From the NCBI RefSeq assembly GCF_016772415.1, contig NZ_JAGSGD010000001.1:2319501-2383500 (forward strand): 64,000 bases of DNA. Direction: 5' to 3'. A program made the translations under genes and the position numbers. The stretch is from Phenylobacterium glaciei (GTDB lineage: Bacteria; Pseudomonadota; Alphaproteobacteria; Caulobacterales; Caulobacteraceae). Positions within the stretch are counted from its first letter, which is position 1. Each line of letters opens with the position of its first letter. The notes below the pieces were generated by a model. The model saw only the letters and a list, made by a program, of their open reading frames with translations. It searched no databases and had not been told where the DNA came from. Positions 8,522 through 16,878 of the stretch are shown here, piece by piece.

Positions 8522-9139
8522 ACCGGCGACCCAAGCTACAAGCGCCGCTGCAAGGGTAGCCAGAAGGCTGGCGACCATGCGGTCGGCGCCACCTCCAGGG
8601 TGCCCGAACAACAGGTCTGACGCTCCCCGAACACCACCTGACGAGGTCGAGACCCAGAAGAACACCACGATGAAGGCGATCAGCCCGCTCCGCGCGCCTA
8701 CCAAACCAGAGCGTGCGGCGAGCCAGGACTCCATGCGTACAGCAAGAGCAGAGCGAAGCCCCTCCGCGTCAGCGCTGACTTGCGCACGCGATTCCGCAAG
8801 GTGCCCGAGTTGGAGGTTCAACTCTCTCGCCTCCACGCGACGGCCGTCGAACCACCCGTCATTGCGGCGTCCATAGCCCGCACGCACACCCTGAGCTTGC
8901 AGGTCCAGCATCTCGGCATCGAGAGCGGCGACCCGCGCGTCGAACTCTTGCAGTGCGCCGATTTCAGCAGGGGAAAGCACAGCTGCTGCAGAAGCCGCAC
9001 CTTTAAATTTCCGACCGCGGAGCTCGTTGAAGATCAGCCAGCCCGACACCGCGAACGGACCAAGGAACGTAAGAGCGGCAATAAGCATAAGGATAGCAGC
9101 ACCCAAAGGACTGCCCTTGGAGCCATTCTTTCCAGCCAT
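8492..9139 (-). CDS. hypothetical inner-membrane protein
   Basis: A 215-residue protein with three predicted spans: residues 12-37 (GAAILMLIAALTFLGPFAVS), about 145-165 (RSGLIAFIVVFFWVSTSS) and 185-207 (VASLLATLAAALVAWVAGSR). Between the first and second lies a helical, charged stretch (LSPAEIGALQEFDARVAALD, LNLQLGHLAESRAQ) that may form a coiled coil. It starts 49 bases after the thermonuclease gene ends and on the same strand, so it may be the last cistron of the large membrane operon running from 14811. I do not recognise the family. Confidence 0.6.
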   Translation of the reverse strand: MAGKNGSKGSPLGAAILMLIAALTFLGPFAVSGWLIFNELRGRKFKGAASAAAVLSPAEIGALQEFDARVAALDAEMLDLQAQGVRAGYGRRNDGWFDGRRVEARELNLQLGHLAESRAQVSADAEGLRSALAVRMESWLAARSGLVGARSGLIAFIVVFFWVSTSSGGVRGASDLLFGHPGGGADRMVASLLATLAAALVAWVAGSRTRASLAA

Positions 9140-9188
9140 CTATCCTCCCCCGAGCCCCTGCACGTCCTTCAGGGCTTCCAGAAAACTA

Positions 9189-9896
9189 TCAGCAGAGCTT
9201 CTCACAGGGCCGGCCGTCGCTATCCCCGTCCAGGGAAACGATCCCGCACTGACGCAGGTAAAAGCGCGCCTCCAAGCAGGAGCTCATTTCCTTGCAGTAG
9301 CGCTTTGACCCGCAAACAAGTGCGCCAGACCTGAAGTCTCCAAACCGGAAAGATGGACGATTTTCTCGGCCGCCGCTCTTCGGGTGCCTCCAGTCCCAGG
9401 GCGCAATCGTTTCTCCTGCGGGAAGCGACCAAAGCCCCCGCCTCGCGCGGCGAGCCTCGTCCTCCAGTTTTATAAATGACAAATCTGTGAGGTAGGCGCG
9501 GTACGCCCAGGCTGAACCACTGCGCACCATCTCAGCGTTGATGTCCCGGTCGCCCGAGTAGATTCGGCCGAGCGTGCGGCCATATCGATCTCTCCCGGCT
9601 TCCACGACCCGCACCCGCTTCGAATAGATCAGGGACGAGAGAAAGCGCTTCGACCGGGCGCCCCAGGGCTGTCCCTTTTCCGGCGCGTCGATTTCAACGA
9701 GCCGCACCTTTAGTGAGGCTTTGTCGTCCGTCAGCAGGGTGATTGTGTCTCCGTCGGTAACGCCCACAACTCGACCGACAACCTCTTCAGGCCGGTTGCG
9801 CCTATGCGATCCGGCGGACGCTCCCTGGAACATCAGGAAAAGGGCAAGTGCTCCCAGCAGGGTTGCCTTCGTCCACTTCATGACGGGGTCCGGCAT
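9189..9896 (-). CDS. exported thermonuclease (SNase-like) with Excalibur domain
   Basis: A Ca-dependent nuclease of the staphylococcal nuclease family, which cuts DNA and RNA. The N-terminus has a signal peptide (KATLLGALALFLMFQGASAG). The catalytic set is complete: Arg in VRLVEIDAPE, the Glu that ends that motif, and Arg in RDRYGRTLGRIY, with VTDGDTITL before them. The last 25 residues form an Excalibur calcium-binding domain (DGDSDGRPCE with flanking cysteines). It should act in the periplasm or outside the cell. It follows the 104-residue gene by only 3 bases, so it is expressed with the membrane operon from 14811. ATG 9881 is an alternative start. The domain call is secure; the link to the operon is inferred from spacing. 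Confidence 0.9.
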   Translation of the reverse strand: MPDPVMKWTKATLLGALALFLMFQGASAGSHRRNRPEEVVGRVVGVTDGDTITLLTDDKASLKVRLVEIDAPEKGQPWGARSKRFLSSLIYSKRVRVVEAGRDRYGRTLGRIYSGDRDINAEMVRSGSAWAYRAYLTDLSFIKLEDEARRARRGLWSLPAGETIAPWDWRHPKSGGRENRPSFRFGDFRSGALVCGSKRYCKEMSSCLEARFYLRQCGIVSLDGDSDGRPCEKLC

Positions 9897-9899
9897 TTC

Positions 9900-10214
9900 C
9901 TAGCGTCGCCCACCGGCGGATCCACCGGTCCGGAACCAGCCGCGCCTAATCCCTTTCTGCAGGATTTCCATGTGCTCCAAGAGGCGCGCAGGGTTGAGGC
10001 CATAGAGGCTACGCATTGATGTCCGCAGCTCGGAAAGCCGCCTGGCGACTTCGCCGCCCACGCGCGGTCCCAGGTCCGCAATTAGTTTTTCGTGATCGAC
10101 CTGCTCATCGAAGACGCCGCCATTGGCCCGATAGACTGCGAGTTCGAACTCCCTCGAGATCCTGGCCGTTTCGAACCTGATATCTTCGATTATCTCCAAG
10201 CTCTGACGGCTCAT
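9900..10214 (-). CDS. small helical protein of the membrane operon
   Basis: A 104-residue, charged and helical protein (SRQSLEIIEDIRFETARISR, DLGPRVGGEVARRLSELRTS, LNPARLLEHMEILQKGIRRG) without signal peptide, membrane segment or recognised domain. ATG 10214 lies one base after the stop of the MotB-like gene, and its stop is 3 bases before the thermonuclease start, so it is co-translated with both. A cytoplasmic adaptor, regulator or immunity role is possible. A longer frame upstream overlaps the previous gene and is not credible. Confidence 0.6.
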   Translation of the reverse strand: MSRQSLEIIEDIRFETARISREFELAVYRANGGVFDEQVDHEKLIADLGPRVGGEVARRLSELRTSMRSLYGLNPARLLEHMEILQKGIRRGWFRTGGSAGGRR

Positions 10215-10215
10215 G

Positions 10216-10998
10216 CTAATTCCGCCGAACGTAGAAATACTGTTCGATCGCCCCGACTTGCTGCTTGTAGAGCGCCAGATTGCCGTGGTGCTCCTTGACC
10301 GAAGCGCGGAAGGCGCAGGGAGGTGCCTGGCTCCGCCCCCAACCGGATACCTGGGCAGCCAGCCGGCCAAACTGAGCTCGACTGAGGGCCTGGCCCGAGC
10401 CAAGCTGGACCGCTCCGGGCACCGTCCTCACCATCGGCTCGGCGCCAGAACTCCATGCTGAGTGCGCACGATAGGTGCCGTCGCCGAAGACGTCGATCGT
10501 CACCAGGAACCCTGCGCTTACCGCGCAGTTGGGCAATCCGACACCGCCCTTGCCCCCCTTCAAGGCGGCCAATTCAGCCCGCAGCCGGGCATTGTCGCTC
10601 CGCGCCTCGTCGAGAAGGGCTTGTAGGTTCGCAGCTTCGCCGGCCGCCGCTGCAACGGATGCCCGGGGGATAGTGACGTAGCCGTTCGGTGGCAGGGTCC
10701 CGTCATGTTCGGCCACGAGCAGTCGAATGGAATCTTCCAGTTGGGAGATTTGGCGCTTTAGCGCTGCGATCTGGGTCGTGAGGGTGCGGTTGACGCGTTC
10801 GAGCGCTTGAACCTGTTGTTCTAGTTTATCCGCCTTTTCCTTCCAGGGATTGGTGCGGTCCCCCTCCTCCCTCATCACGAAGGCGAAGGCCATGGCCATG
10901 AACACCAAGAGCGCCAACACTTCGACGAGCATGGTGTTGTGGAGGCGTTCCTTGCGGATCCGGGAGGCCGAGTCCGCCGCATAGGCTGCGTTAGACAC
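10216..10998 (-). CDS. MotB/ZorB-like single-span protein with periplasmic coiled coil
   Basis: A 260-residue protein. A basic N-terminus (SRIRKERLHNT) is followed by one membrane helix (MLVEVLALLVFMAMAFAFVM, residues 23-42), then a coiled coil (about 52-95, KADKLEQQVQALERVNRTLT), a second helical stretch (120-147) and a C-terminal globular domain (150-260) with two cysteines. This order is that of stator B subunits such as MotB, ZorB and TolR: N-in, one helix, then a periplasmic part. The C-terminal domain is not an OmpA peptidoglycan-binding domain that I can recognise, so the resemblance is topological. The gene overlaps the coiled-coil membrane gene upstream by 8 bases, like an A/B stator pair. 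Confidence 0.55.
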   Translation of the reverse strand: MSNAAYAADSASRIRKERLHNTMLVEVLALLVFMAMAFAFVMREEGDRTNPWKEKADKLEQQVQALERVNRTLTTQIAALKRQISQLEDSIRLLVAEHDGTLPPNGYVTIPRASVAAAAGEAANLQALLDEARSDNARLRAELAALKGGKGGVGLPNCAVSAGFLVTIDVFGDGTYRAHSAWSSGAEPMVRTVPGAVQLGSGQALSRAQFGRLAAQVSGWGRSQAPPCAFRASVKEHHGNLALYKQQVGAIEQYFYVRRN

Positions 10999-12238
10999 GG
11001 ATGCGCTCCAACTCAGCCCGGAAGGCGCTCAGCGTGTTTTCAAGGGCAGCAACAGTAGCCTGCAAATCGCCATCCAGCGCTTCAGCCTTGGTCAAGGCTT
11101 GGGACTTGAGGCGCTCCACGGCGACTTCGGTCGAACGTACCGCTTCGGCGGACGCTGTGGCGGTCGCCGAAGCTGCCGCTTCCGCGCTGGCGCGTACAGA
11201 TTGCGTCGCCTCTTCGATGCCTGTTCCGACAGACGACATCTGTTGGGTGATAGCGCCTAGTCGCTCGTCTATCGCTCGAACGCCGTCAGCAAGACCAGAG
11301 ACGTCCTGCAGGGCGTTCAGGCCTTTCGATAGAGATTCCGAAGCCTGGGTGATTGCGCGACCAGCTTCGCTGCTCTGGGCCAGGAGGCCATCCTTCAGAG
11401 CATCAATTGCGCGAGCCGCGGCTTCGATCTTGCTTGAGAAGTGCTCTTGCTGCGCCACGATTTCTGTAGCGGCGACGGCGGTTGCTGCTCCGGCGGAGCC
11501 CCCCTCCCGTTCTAGGATATCGATGTCTGACCGCACAGCTTGGTCAAAGCGCTGCATGGTGCGTTGAAGCGTCTCAGCCGAGGCCTCCAGGTTTGTCCCG
11601 AGCTTGAGATAGCTTTCTCCAAGCTTGGCGCTGAGTGCTTCGAACTCGCCAAGAACCTTCCTGGATTTCGCCGAAACCATCCTGGCCAGAGCGTCAACCT
11701 CACCCTCAACGAGGTCAGAACTCTCGGTGACCGACTGCCCCACCTGAACGAAGAACGTTCTGGCGACCAACCCAACGAGCGACGCGCCTAGCGCCAGACT
11801 GAAGAAGCGCAACACGTCGTTGCTTCCCATTGTCCGATTGAAGAGCGCTACCGGGAGGAACCCTACGACCAAGGCAAGTTGGGTAAAGATGAAGCCAAGA
11901 TAGTAGCAGTTGTCTGCAAATCGTTCGCGCAAACTCGCGCGCCGATGCAATCTCCGGCTCGCGCCCCAAATCGGATAAATGAGCGTCGCGCCGATCGGGC
12001 CAAACACGCCTGCGAACTTCGCAATGGGGCTATCTATGGCGCCCAGTAGGCACAGCGCGGTGCCAAATGCCAGGCACGCGACGAACATGGTCGTGACTGG
12101 CGGGGCGCCGCTTGTCTCAGGCGCTGTGACCTGTGTCGGCAAATCGACCTCGGGCGCGTTCTCAACACTCACTGGAGCCTTGGCGGCGCGCTTAATTGTG
12201 CGCCGGCGGGCTGGGGCAGCAACCACCTCTTCAGACAC
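10991..12238 (-). CDS. membrane protein with long coiled-coil tail, ExbB/MotA/ZorA-like topology
   Basis: A 415-residue protein. Residues 1-45 are basic and Pro-rich. Four hydrophobic helices follow at about 48-66, 72-90, 112-134 and 143-163 (for example FIFTQLALVVGFLPVALF and SLALGASLVGLVARTFF). Residues 170-415 are a long Ala/Glu/Ser-rich coiled coil (SASAEAVRSTEVAVERLKSQ near the end). Four helices with a long cytoplasmic tail is the layout of ZorA, the A subunit of the Zorya anti-phage motor, and the next gene has a B-subunit layout. I cannot confirm MotA/TolQ homology by eye, so the family is inferred. It starts 24 bases after the lipoprotein gene. A chemoreceptor-like signalling coil is an alternative. 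Confidence 0.55.
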   Translation of the reverse strand: MSEEVVAAPARRRTIKRAAKAPVSVENAPEVDLPTQVTAPETSGAPPVTTMFVACLAFGTALCLLGAIDSPIAKFAGVFGPIGATLIYPIWGASRRLHRRASLRERFADNCYYLGFIFTQLALVVGFLPVALFNRTMGSNDVLRFFSLALGASLVGLVARTFFVQVGQSVTESSDLVEGEVDALARMVSAKSRKVLGEFEALSAKLGESYLKLGTNLEASAETLQRTMQRFDQAVRSDIDILEREGGSAGAATAVAATEIVAQQEHFSSKIEAAARAIDALKDGLLAQSSEAGRAITQASESLSKGLNALQDVSGLADGVRAIDERLGAITQQMSSVGTGIEEATQSVRASAEAAASATATASAEAVRSTEVAVERLKSQALTKAEALDGDLQATVAALENTLSAFRAELERIRV

Positions 12239-12262
12239 GCGACGAAGCCTCCAGAACTAAAA

Positions 12263-13009
12263 TCACTTGGGAGATAAAAAACTGACGAGGTCGGACTGCT
12301 CGTAGCCACTATCGGGGACCTTGGTCACCACGGCCCCGAACTGCTCGAGCGACTGACGCCACGATTCAATTCGGGCCGTCATCTGCCCGCCCACCTCGCG
12401 GTCCGGGCTCACCGGACGATAGAGGAGAAGCACCTTGGTGCCTGCCAGGGCGCCCACCGGAAGGGGCTCTGGCGCGTTGGTTTCCTCAAGGAAGTCACTC
12501 GCGATGATCATGTATCGGAGGGCCTTTTTGCCTCGAGGCTTTTCAGCCACGGATGCAATCGCCGCTGATATTTCCGTCCTGTCTTCGGGTGGCCTCGCGA
12601 TGATCACCCGGGGGCAGTCGATGCTAAGATACTTCTCAAGCTTCTTCCGACTTCGAATACGGAAAGGGTCCTTGTTTCCGCCTCCTACAAGCGTGGGCAT
12701 GTAGGTCGCTCGACAGATCGGCTCTCGATTGAGACTGGCGGAGCCAATCACCCGATATTGAATAAGTAGGGGAGGCTCGGCGGAGTCTGCATAGAGAGAA
12801 ATGCCGCGCCCGATGGTTCTCAGGAGGTTCTGATTTTTGCGTTCAACCTCGGCATTCTCTTTGTCGTGCCAGGTCTCGGAGAGATCTACGAGCACGAATA
12901 TTTCAGTCTTTGGTTGTTCGCCGCCGAGCGGCTCAGCCCCTTTGCAGGCCGTCAGAGCCAGTGCCAGGGCCACGCCGGCCGTGCATCGGGATACGGTGAG
13001 GAACTTCAC
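12263..13009 (-). CDS. lipoprotein with vWA-like domain
   Basis: A 248-residue lipoprotein. The signal peptide ends in the lipobox ALTAC with Cys22. Residues 35-47 (EIFVLVDLSETWHD) begin a von Willebrand A-like fold, with the Asp42-x-Ser44-x-Thr46 pattern of a metal-ion-dependent adhesion site. The later strand RYMIIASDFLEE supplies a probable fourth metal-site Asp and LLLYRPV a further core strand. Such domains bind protein partners through Mg. Its ATG overlaps the stop of the 601-residue membrane gene (ATGA at 13006-13009), so translation is coupled. A lipoprotein facing the periplasm beside a putative stator pair suggests an envelope-spanning complex. Confidence 0.65.
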   Translation of the reverse strand: MKFLTVSRCTAGVALALALTACKGAEPLGGEQPKTEIFVLVDLSETWHDKENAEVERKNQNLLRTIGRGISLYADSAEPPLLIQYRVIGSASLNREPICRATYMPTLVGGGNKDPFRIRSRKKLEKYLSIDCPRVIIARPPEDRTEISAAIASVAEKPRGKKALRYMIIASDFLEETNAPEPLPVGALAGTKVLLLYRPVSPDREVGGQMTARIESWRQSLEQFGAVVTKVPDSGYEQSDLVSFLSPK

Positions 13010-14811
13010 TGCGCGGCTTCCGCAATGACGGGCGTTGTCGCCATGGGAGCCTTCCGCGCGCGACTAACCACGTCAACTAGTGCCCTGGCTGGCGCTGAGA
13101 GGATGGCCAAGATGGCTTTCACCAGCCAGGCGATCGCGACAGCTAGCCAGAGCAGAAGATAGCGAGCGACCGAAAACGCGGCTGTCGCCAAAGCGAGCAC
13201 GAATGCGGCGGCCACAGTAAGTGACAAGGTCGCGCCCCGAACAGCCCGCTCCAAGGCATAACCGGCAATAGCCAGCAGCCCTCCGCAGGCGACCAGTAGC
13301 GCTCCGAGAAGCACGCCCCAGCCGCCAAGCACAACTGACGCAGCCCACAAGATGCCGCTGGCGCAGCCGACGACGATAATGGCGGAGACGGCATACTCAA
13401 TTACGCCCCCCCGGATGGGATGCGCCCGTCCGATCGACCCCTCGACAAGCTGCAAACGTCCGAACGCAAGTAGCCCGGTCGAGTAGAAGCCTAAAGCAAC
13501 AACAATGCTCATAGAGACCCCCGCGCCAGGCGGTAGGCGCGTGCCGATCGCTGCCGTAGCGAGAAATGAGAGCGCAGCTGAGAAGCCTGCGAGGCTGGCA
13601 ACAGTGAAGACGAAAAGCCCAATGTTCTGAGCAATCGCTCTGCGCTTATCTCCAATGGCTCCGGCCACTAATGGGCGCCATTCGTCGACCCGAGCATCGC
13701 GGATCGTCTCGACCAGTTTTTCGTGCTCCAGAACAATCTGCTCGATAGAGCCGCCGATCCTTCCATCGTGCCCGCCGAGGGAACTCAGATAGCTCTTCAA
13801 GGCATGTTCAGCCTCACGGGCCTTCTGGCTGATCTTCTCCCAAATGCCAGGCAGGTCACGAACGAAGTCGCTAGCCTGCTTCAATTCTCGCCTTAGTCGC
13901 GTCGCGCCGCGATGTTCGGCATGCTCATCCAAGGTTTGGTGGAACATGAACCCGGTAATCGAGGTGGCGGTCACCAGCACTAGGCCGAAGGGCGCCATCC
14001 AGAGCTTTAGGACTGGGTAAGCCTCCAGCAGGGGCAACTCGAGTTCGAATTCCGAACTCACCATCCCAAGCACCACGGCTTCGAACAGCGCGGCTATCAC
14101 AACCATAGAAATCAGAAGCCAGCGAACAGGAGCCGATTTAGGGCGGTTGGTGAATAGCGCCAGGAGAAAACCAAGCGCCATTTCAGCCACGACAACCATG
14201 AAGGATAGCAACAGGGAAACGGGCAATCCGATAACCCGAACGCTCGTCATTCCCTTGAAAAATAAATTCAGCAAAGTCCCGTTGGCGATAGCGAATACTA
14301 TGGCAAAGAGACTTATAAAAACTAGGGTTAGATTGGTTCGAGTCCGGGCTCCATAAGTATCTTCGAGGCCTTCCTCCAGCTCCACAGCAATGGCGTCAAC
14401 GAGTTTGGTGCGCTCTTCGAGTTCATTGACCTTGGTGACAACAGTATCAGATCCCGAGACTCCACTGAGCCCCCTAATGTCGCCAACGGCCCGGTCGACC
14501 GCAAGATGAGTCAATCGAAGGGCGTTTCCCATACGCCGGTGGCTGTCGAGGACGACCACCGCGACGTCATGATCATCCCCGCTTGTTGAAATCGCTGTCC
14601 CGGCTCGCAGGAAGAAGCCGGAGATCGCCGCCCCGACGGGACCAAGACGTGCGGCAATAGCTGCTGTTCTGCGAGGAAACTCAAGGGCTCCAAGTCCTCT
14701 GAGCGTGCTCTCGATCAGGTAGGCCGGCCCAGACAGGACCAGCCAAAGCCCGGTCCACAGCAGGATCACGAGAATCGCGTGAAGGAGCCCATTCGTATCT
14801 GTGATTCCCAT
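13006..14811 (-). CDS. large multi-span membrane protein, first gene of the operon
   Basis: A 601-residue inner-membrane protein that I cannot assign to a family. About ten hydrophobic segments fall in two blocks: residues 10-30 and 160-300 (NLTLVFISLFAIVFAIANG, LPVSLLLSFMVVVAEMALGF), and residues 395-570 (IGLFVFTVASLAGFSAALSF, VVLGGWGVLLGALLVACGG). Between them, residues 305-390 are a soluble helical region (LRRELKQASDFVRDLPGIWE) resembling a coiled-coil insert. It begins the operon; 240 bases without a gene separate it from the recombinase genes upstream, so the promoter should lie at 14812-15050. Its size and position suggest the main membrane scaffold of the complex. Confidence 0.6.
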   Translation of the reverse strand: MGITDTNGLLHAILVILLWTGLWLVLSGPAYLIESTLRGLGALEFPRRTAAIAARLGPVGAAISGFFLRAGTAISTSGDDHDVAVVVLDSHRRMGNALRLTHLAVDRAVGDIRGLSGVSGSDTVVTKVNELEERTKLVDAIAVELEEGLEDTYGARTRTNLTLVFISLFAIVFAIANGTLLNLFFKGMTSVRVIGLPVSLLLSFMVVVAEMALGFLLALFTNRPKSAPVRWLLISMVVIAALFEAVVLGMVSSEFELELPLLEAYPVLKLWMAPFGLVLVTATSITGFMFHQTLDEHAEHRGATRLRRELKQASDFVRDLPGIWEKISQKAREAEHALKSYLSSLGGHDGRIGGSIEQIVLEHEKLVETIRDARVDEWRPLVAGAIGDKRRAIAQNIGLFVFTVASLAGFSAALSFLATAAIGTRLPPGAGVSMSIVVALGFYSTGLLAFGRLQLVEGSIGRAHPIRGGVIEYAVSAIIVVGCASGILWAASVVLGGWGVLLGALLVACGGLLAIAGYALERAVRGATLSLTVAAAFVLALATAAFSVARYLLLWLAVAIAWLVKAILAILSAPARALVDVVSRARKAPMATTPVIAEAAQ

Positions 14812-15051
14812 GAGCAGCCCCCCAGCCGCAAACGCCGCTCATCATGCGCGTCAATCAAAACTTGAAGGCCCGGATACCCACGTTCGCCGTTAGCGAGATG
14901 AATGGAACCCATGAAGCCAACGGTTGAGCCTACATGTTTGTCAGGGACAAGCTAGGGTATCGACCCTTGATTGTGTCAATCAAATCGCTTCCTCGGGCGA
15001 CCGATGGGTCGCCCACCACTGACGATCAGAGATTCGACGAACCGGACCCTG

Positions 15052-16878
15052 TCAGCCGGGATGCCCGATCGCATCGACCAACCCGCCCACATACTCGCGC
15101 AGATCGCGCGGCCAACCCTCGCAGAGCTTGTGGAACTGCTTCTGATCTCCCGCGAAGAACGCCCTTGTCGCTTCCTCGAAGTCCGGGAGGTTTCCCGCGA
15201 GGGTCGACATGACCCGATAGGCCGCTTCCTGGGCCCGTCTGGCGGCGTCGGCTTCGGCGCTCTCCCGGCGCGCGGCCTCGACCAAGCGCCTCAGGGCGGC
15301 TGACGCGCCTCCAGGCTGTCCGGCCAGCCAGTCCCAGTGCCGCGGCAGCAGCGTGACCTCGCGGGCCGTTACGCCTAGCTTGGGTCGCCCACGACCGGGC
15401 TTGGCGGCCTCGTCGTCGGGCGGCGTGTCGCCTGGAGTTGCCGGCGCAAATCGCGCCCTCACCTCCTCCGGCGTTCCCCGGAGATCCAGGTCCACAGGTC
15501 TGCCGGTCGCGTCCTCGAAGACGACGATCCGCTCGACGCCCGCGTCGACAGCGGTCTTCACGGCCAAGGCGACCGTTGGCAGATCGCCGGAAGAAATGAG
15601 CTTTTCGGCGGCAAACGCAGTGAACACGGAAACTCGATCCTGAAGGGGTGAGACCCCGGTGTTTTCGGCGTTCGCACGGCGCGGGTCAATATACCCGGAT
15701 ATAAACTCAGGGTCTGTAATGTGGGGACACCCCTGGTTGGCTGACCGGGTGGGAACATAGCCAATCCGCCGATAGGCCACTCGCAGGCCACCAAACCGGC
15801 GGCCGTAGGTTCTCGTGCTTGCAACACCCGGAGCACTGTTGATGATCTGGTGCGACAGGACGCCCATCCGCACCCGCAGCGCTGAAAGCTGGTCCAGGAG
15901 TTCTGCGTCGGATGCATGGACCGACTGGGCGGCGGCGACTTTTCGCGCAGCCATGAACAGATCCCGTGAGACGATAGCCTGGAAGGCCCCATCAGCCCGA
16001 ATGTGGTCGGCAGGCGGGCGAATGACCCTGCGTCCGCCCAGCCAGCGAACCTCCCGGCCGTAAACGATGGAACCGATGTACTTCTCGTTGGAGAGGACCT
16101 GGGCGACAGTCCAGGCGCGCCAGGCCCGGCCGGCTTCGCCCGCAATCCCCTCGGCATTCAGGAGGTCAGCAATCTGCTGTTTGCCGCATCCCTCGTAAGT
16201 GAACAGCCGATAGATTCGCCGTACCGTCTCGACCTCATGGGCTGGCCCAAGGGTCAGCACCACACGGTCGGTCGAGAGGTACTTCTGATCCCCAGCGTCT
16301 AGCCAGATCTTCGTCTTGCCATTCTCGTCCACGAGTTGTCGGCGGAGGCCGTACCCGGCAGCCCCACCCTGCCGAAACCCCAACGCCGAAAGGCGCGCCG
16401 CACCCGCGAAGCACTTGCGCGACAGCTCGCGGCTGTACTCCGCCGCCATCAATCGCTTCATCGCCTTGAGGACCGAGCCCGTCGGGGTCGCAGAATTTCG
16501 GAACGCCTCGGCGCAGTACTGGATGTCCACGCCGGCCGTGCGGCAGATGTACTCATAGTGCGCCGCCTCGTCGGGATCCTGGAACCGTCCCCAGCGGCTG
16601 ATGTCCTGGACCAGGATGAGCTTGAAATCCGCCTGCCCGGTCAGCACATCGGCCAGCAGCTGCTGGAGCGACTCCCTGCCCTCAAGTCTGACCCCACTCT
16701 TTCCGGCGTCGGCATAGGTCGCGACGACCTCGATGCGGTGCTCGGCTGCATAGGCGGCGATCTGGGCCTTCTGGTTCTCTAGCGAGTACTGCTGGGCGTC
16801 CCGCGACATTCGCAGGTACTGTGCCGCCCTGATCGCTGGCCCTGTCACGTCCCTATCGTCGTGGACCGTCCTGGCCAT
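15052..16878 (-). CDS. serine recombinase fused to a DUF2239 protein
   Basis: A 608-residue chimera. Residues 15-160 are a resolvase/invertase catalytic domain with the nucleophile Ser25 (QYLRMS) and conserved YADAGKSG and QDISRWGR. Residues 165-320 are the Recombinase DNA-binding domain, and 350-376 hold the motif YGRRFGGLRVAYRRIGY, where family members normally continue. Instead there is a 35-residue linker without Met and then a complete DUF2239 protein (about 414-608, genomic 15052-15639): SSGDLPTVALAVK, VVFEDATGRPVDLDLRG, then VTLLPRHWDWLAGQPGGAS. Recombinase should cut and rejoin DNA; DUF2239 function is unknown. Its start overlaps the upstream recombinase gene by 34 bases. Confidence 0.85.
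   Translation of the reverse strand: MARTVHDDRDVTGPAIRAAQYLRMSRDAQQYSLENQKAQIAAYAAEHRIEVVATYADAGKSGVRLEGRESLQQLLADVLTGQADFKLILVQDISRWGRFQDPDEAAHYEYICRTAGVDIQYCAEAFRNSATPTGSVLKAMKRLMAAEYSRELSRKCFAGAARLSALGFRQGGAAGYGLRRQLVDENGKTKIWLDAGDQKYLSTDRVVLTLGPAHEVETVRRIYRLFTYEGCGKQQIADLLNAEGIAGEAGRAWRAWTVAQVLSNEKYIGSIVYGREVRWLGGRRVIRPPADHIRADGAFQAIVSRDLFMAARKVAAAQSVHASDAELLDQLSALRVRMGVLSHQIINSAPGVASTRTYGRRFGGLRVAYRRIGYVPTRSANQGCPHITDPEFISGYIDPRRANAENTGVSPLQDRVSVFTAFAAEKLISSGDLPTVALAVKTAVDAGVERIVVFEDATGRPVDLDLRGTPEEVRARFAPATPGDTPPDDEAAKPGRGRPKLGVTAREVTLLPRHWDWLAGQPGGASAALRRLVEAARRESAEADAARRAQEAAYRVMSTLAGNLPDFEEATRAFFAGDQKQFHKLCEGWPRDLREYVGGLVDAIGHPG

Noticed and set aside
10216..12238. Outright call of Zorya ZorA/ZorB
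   Set aside because: Topology fits, but no OmpA domain or certain MotA motif is visible, and ZorC, D and E are absent; kept as a finding only.
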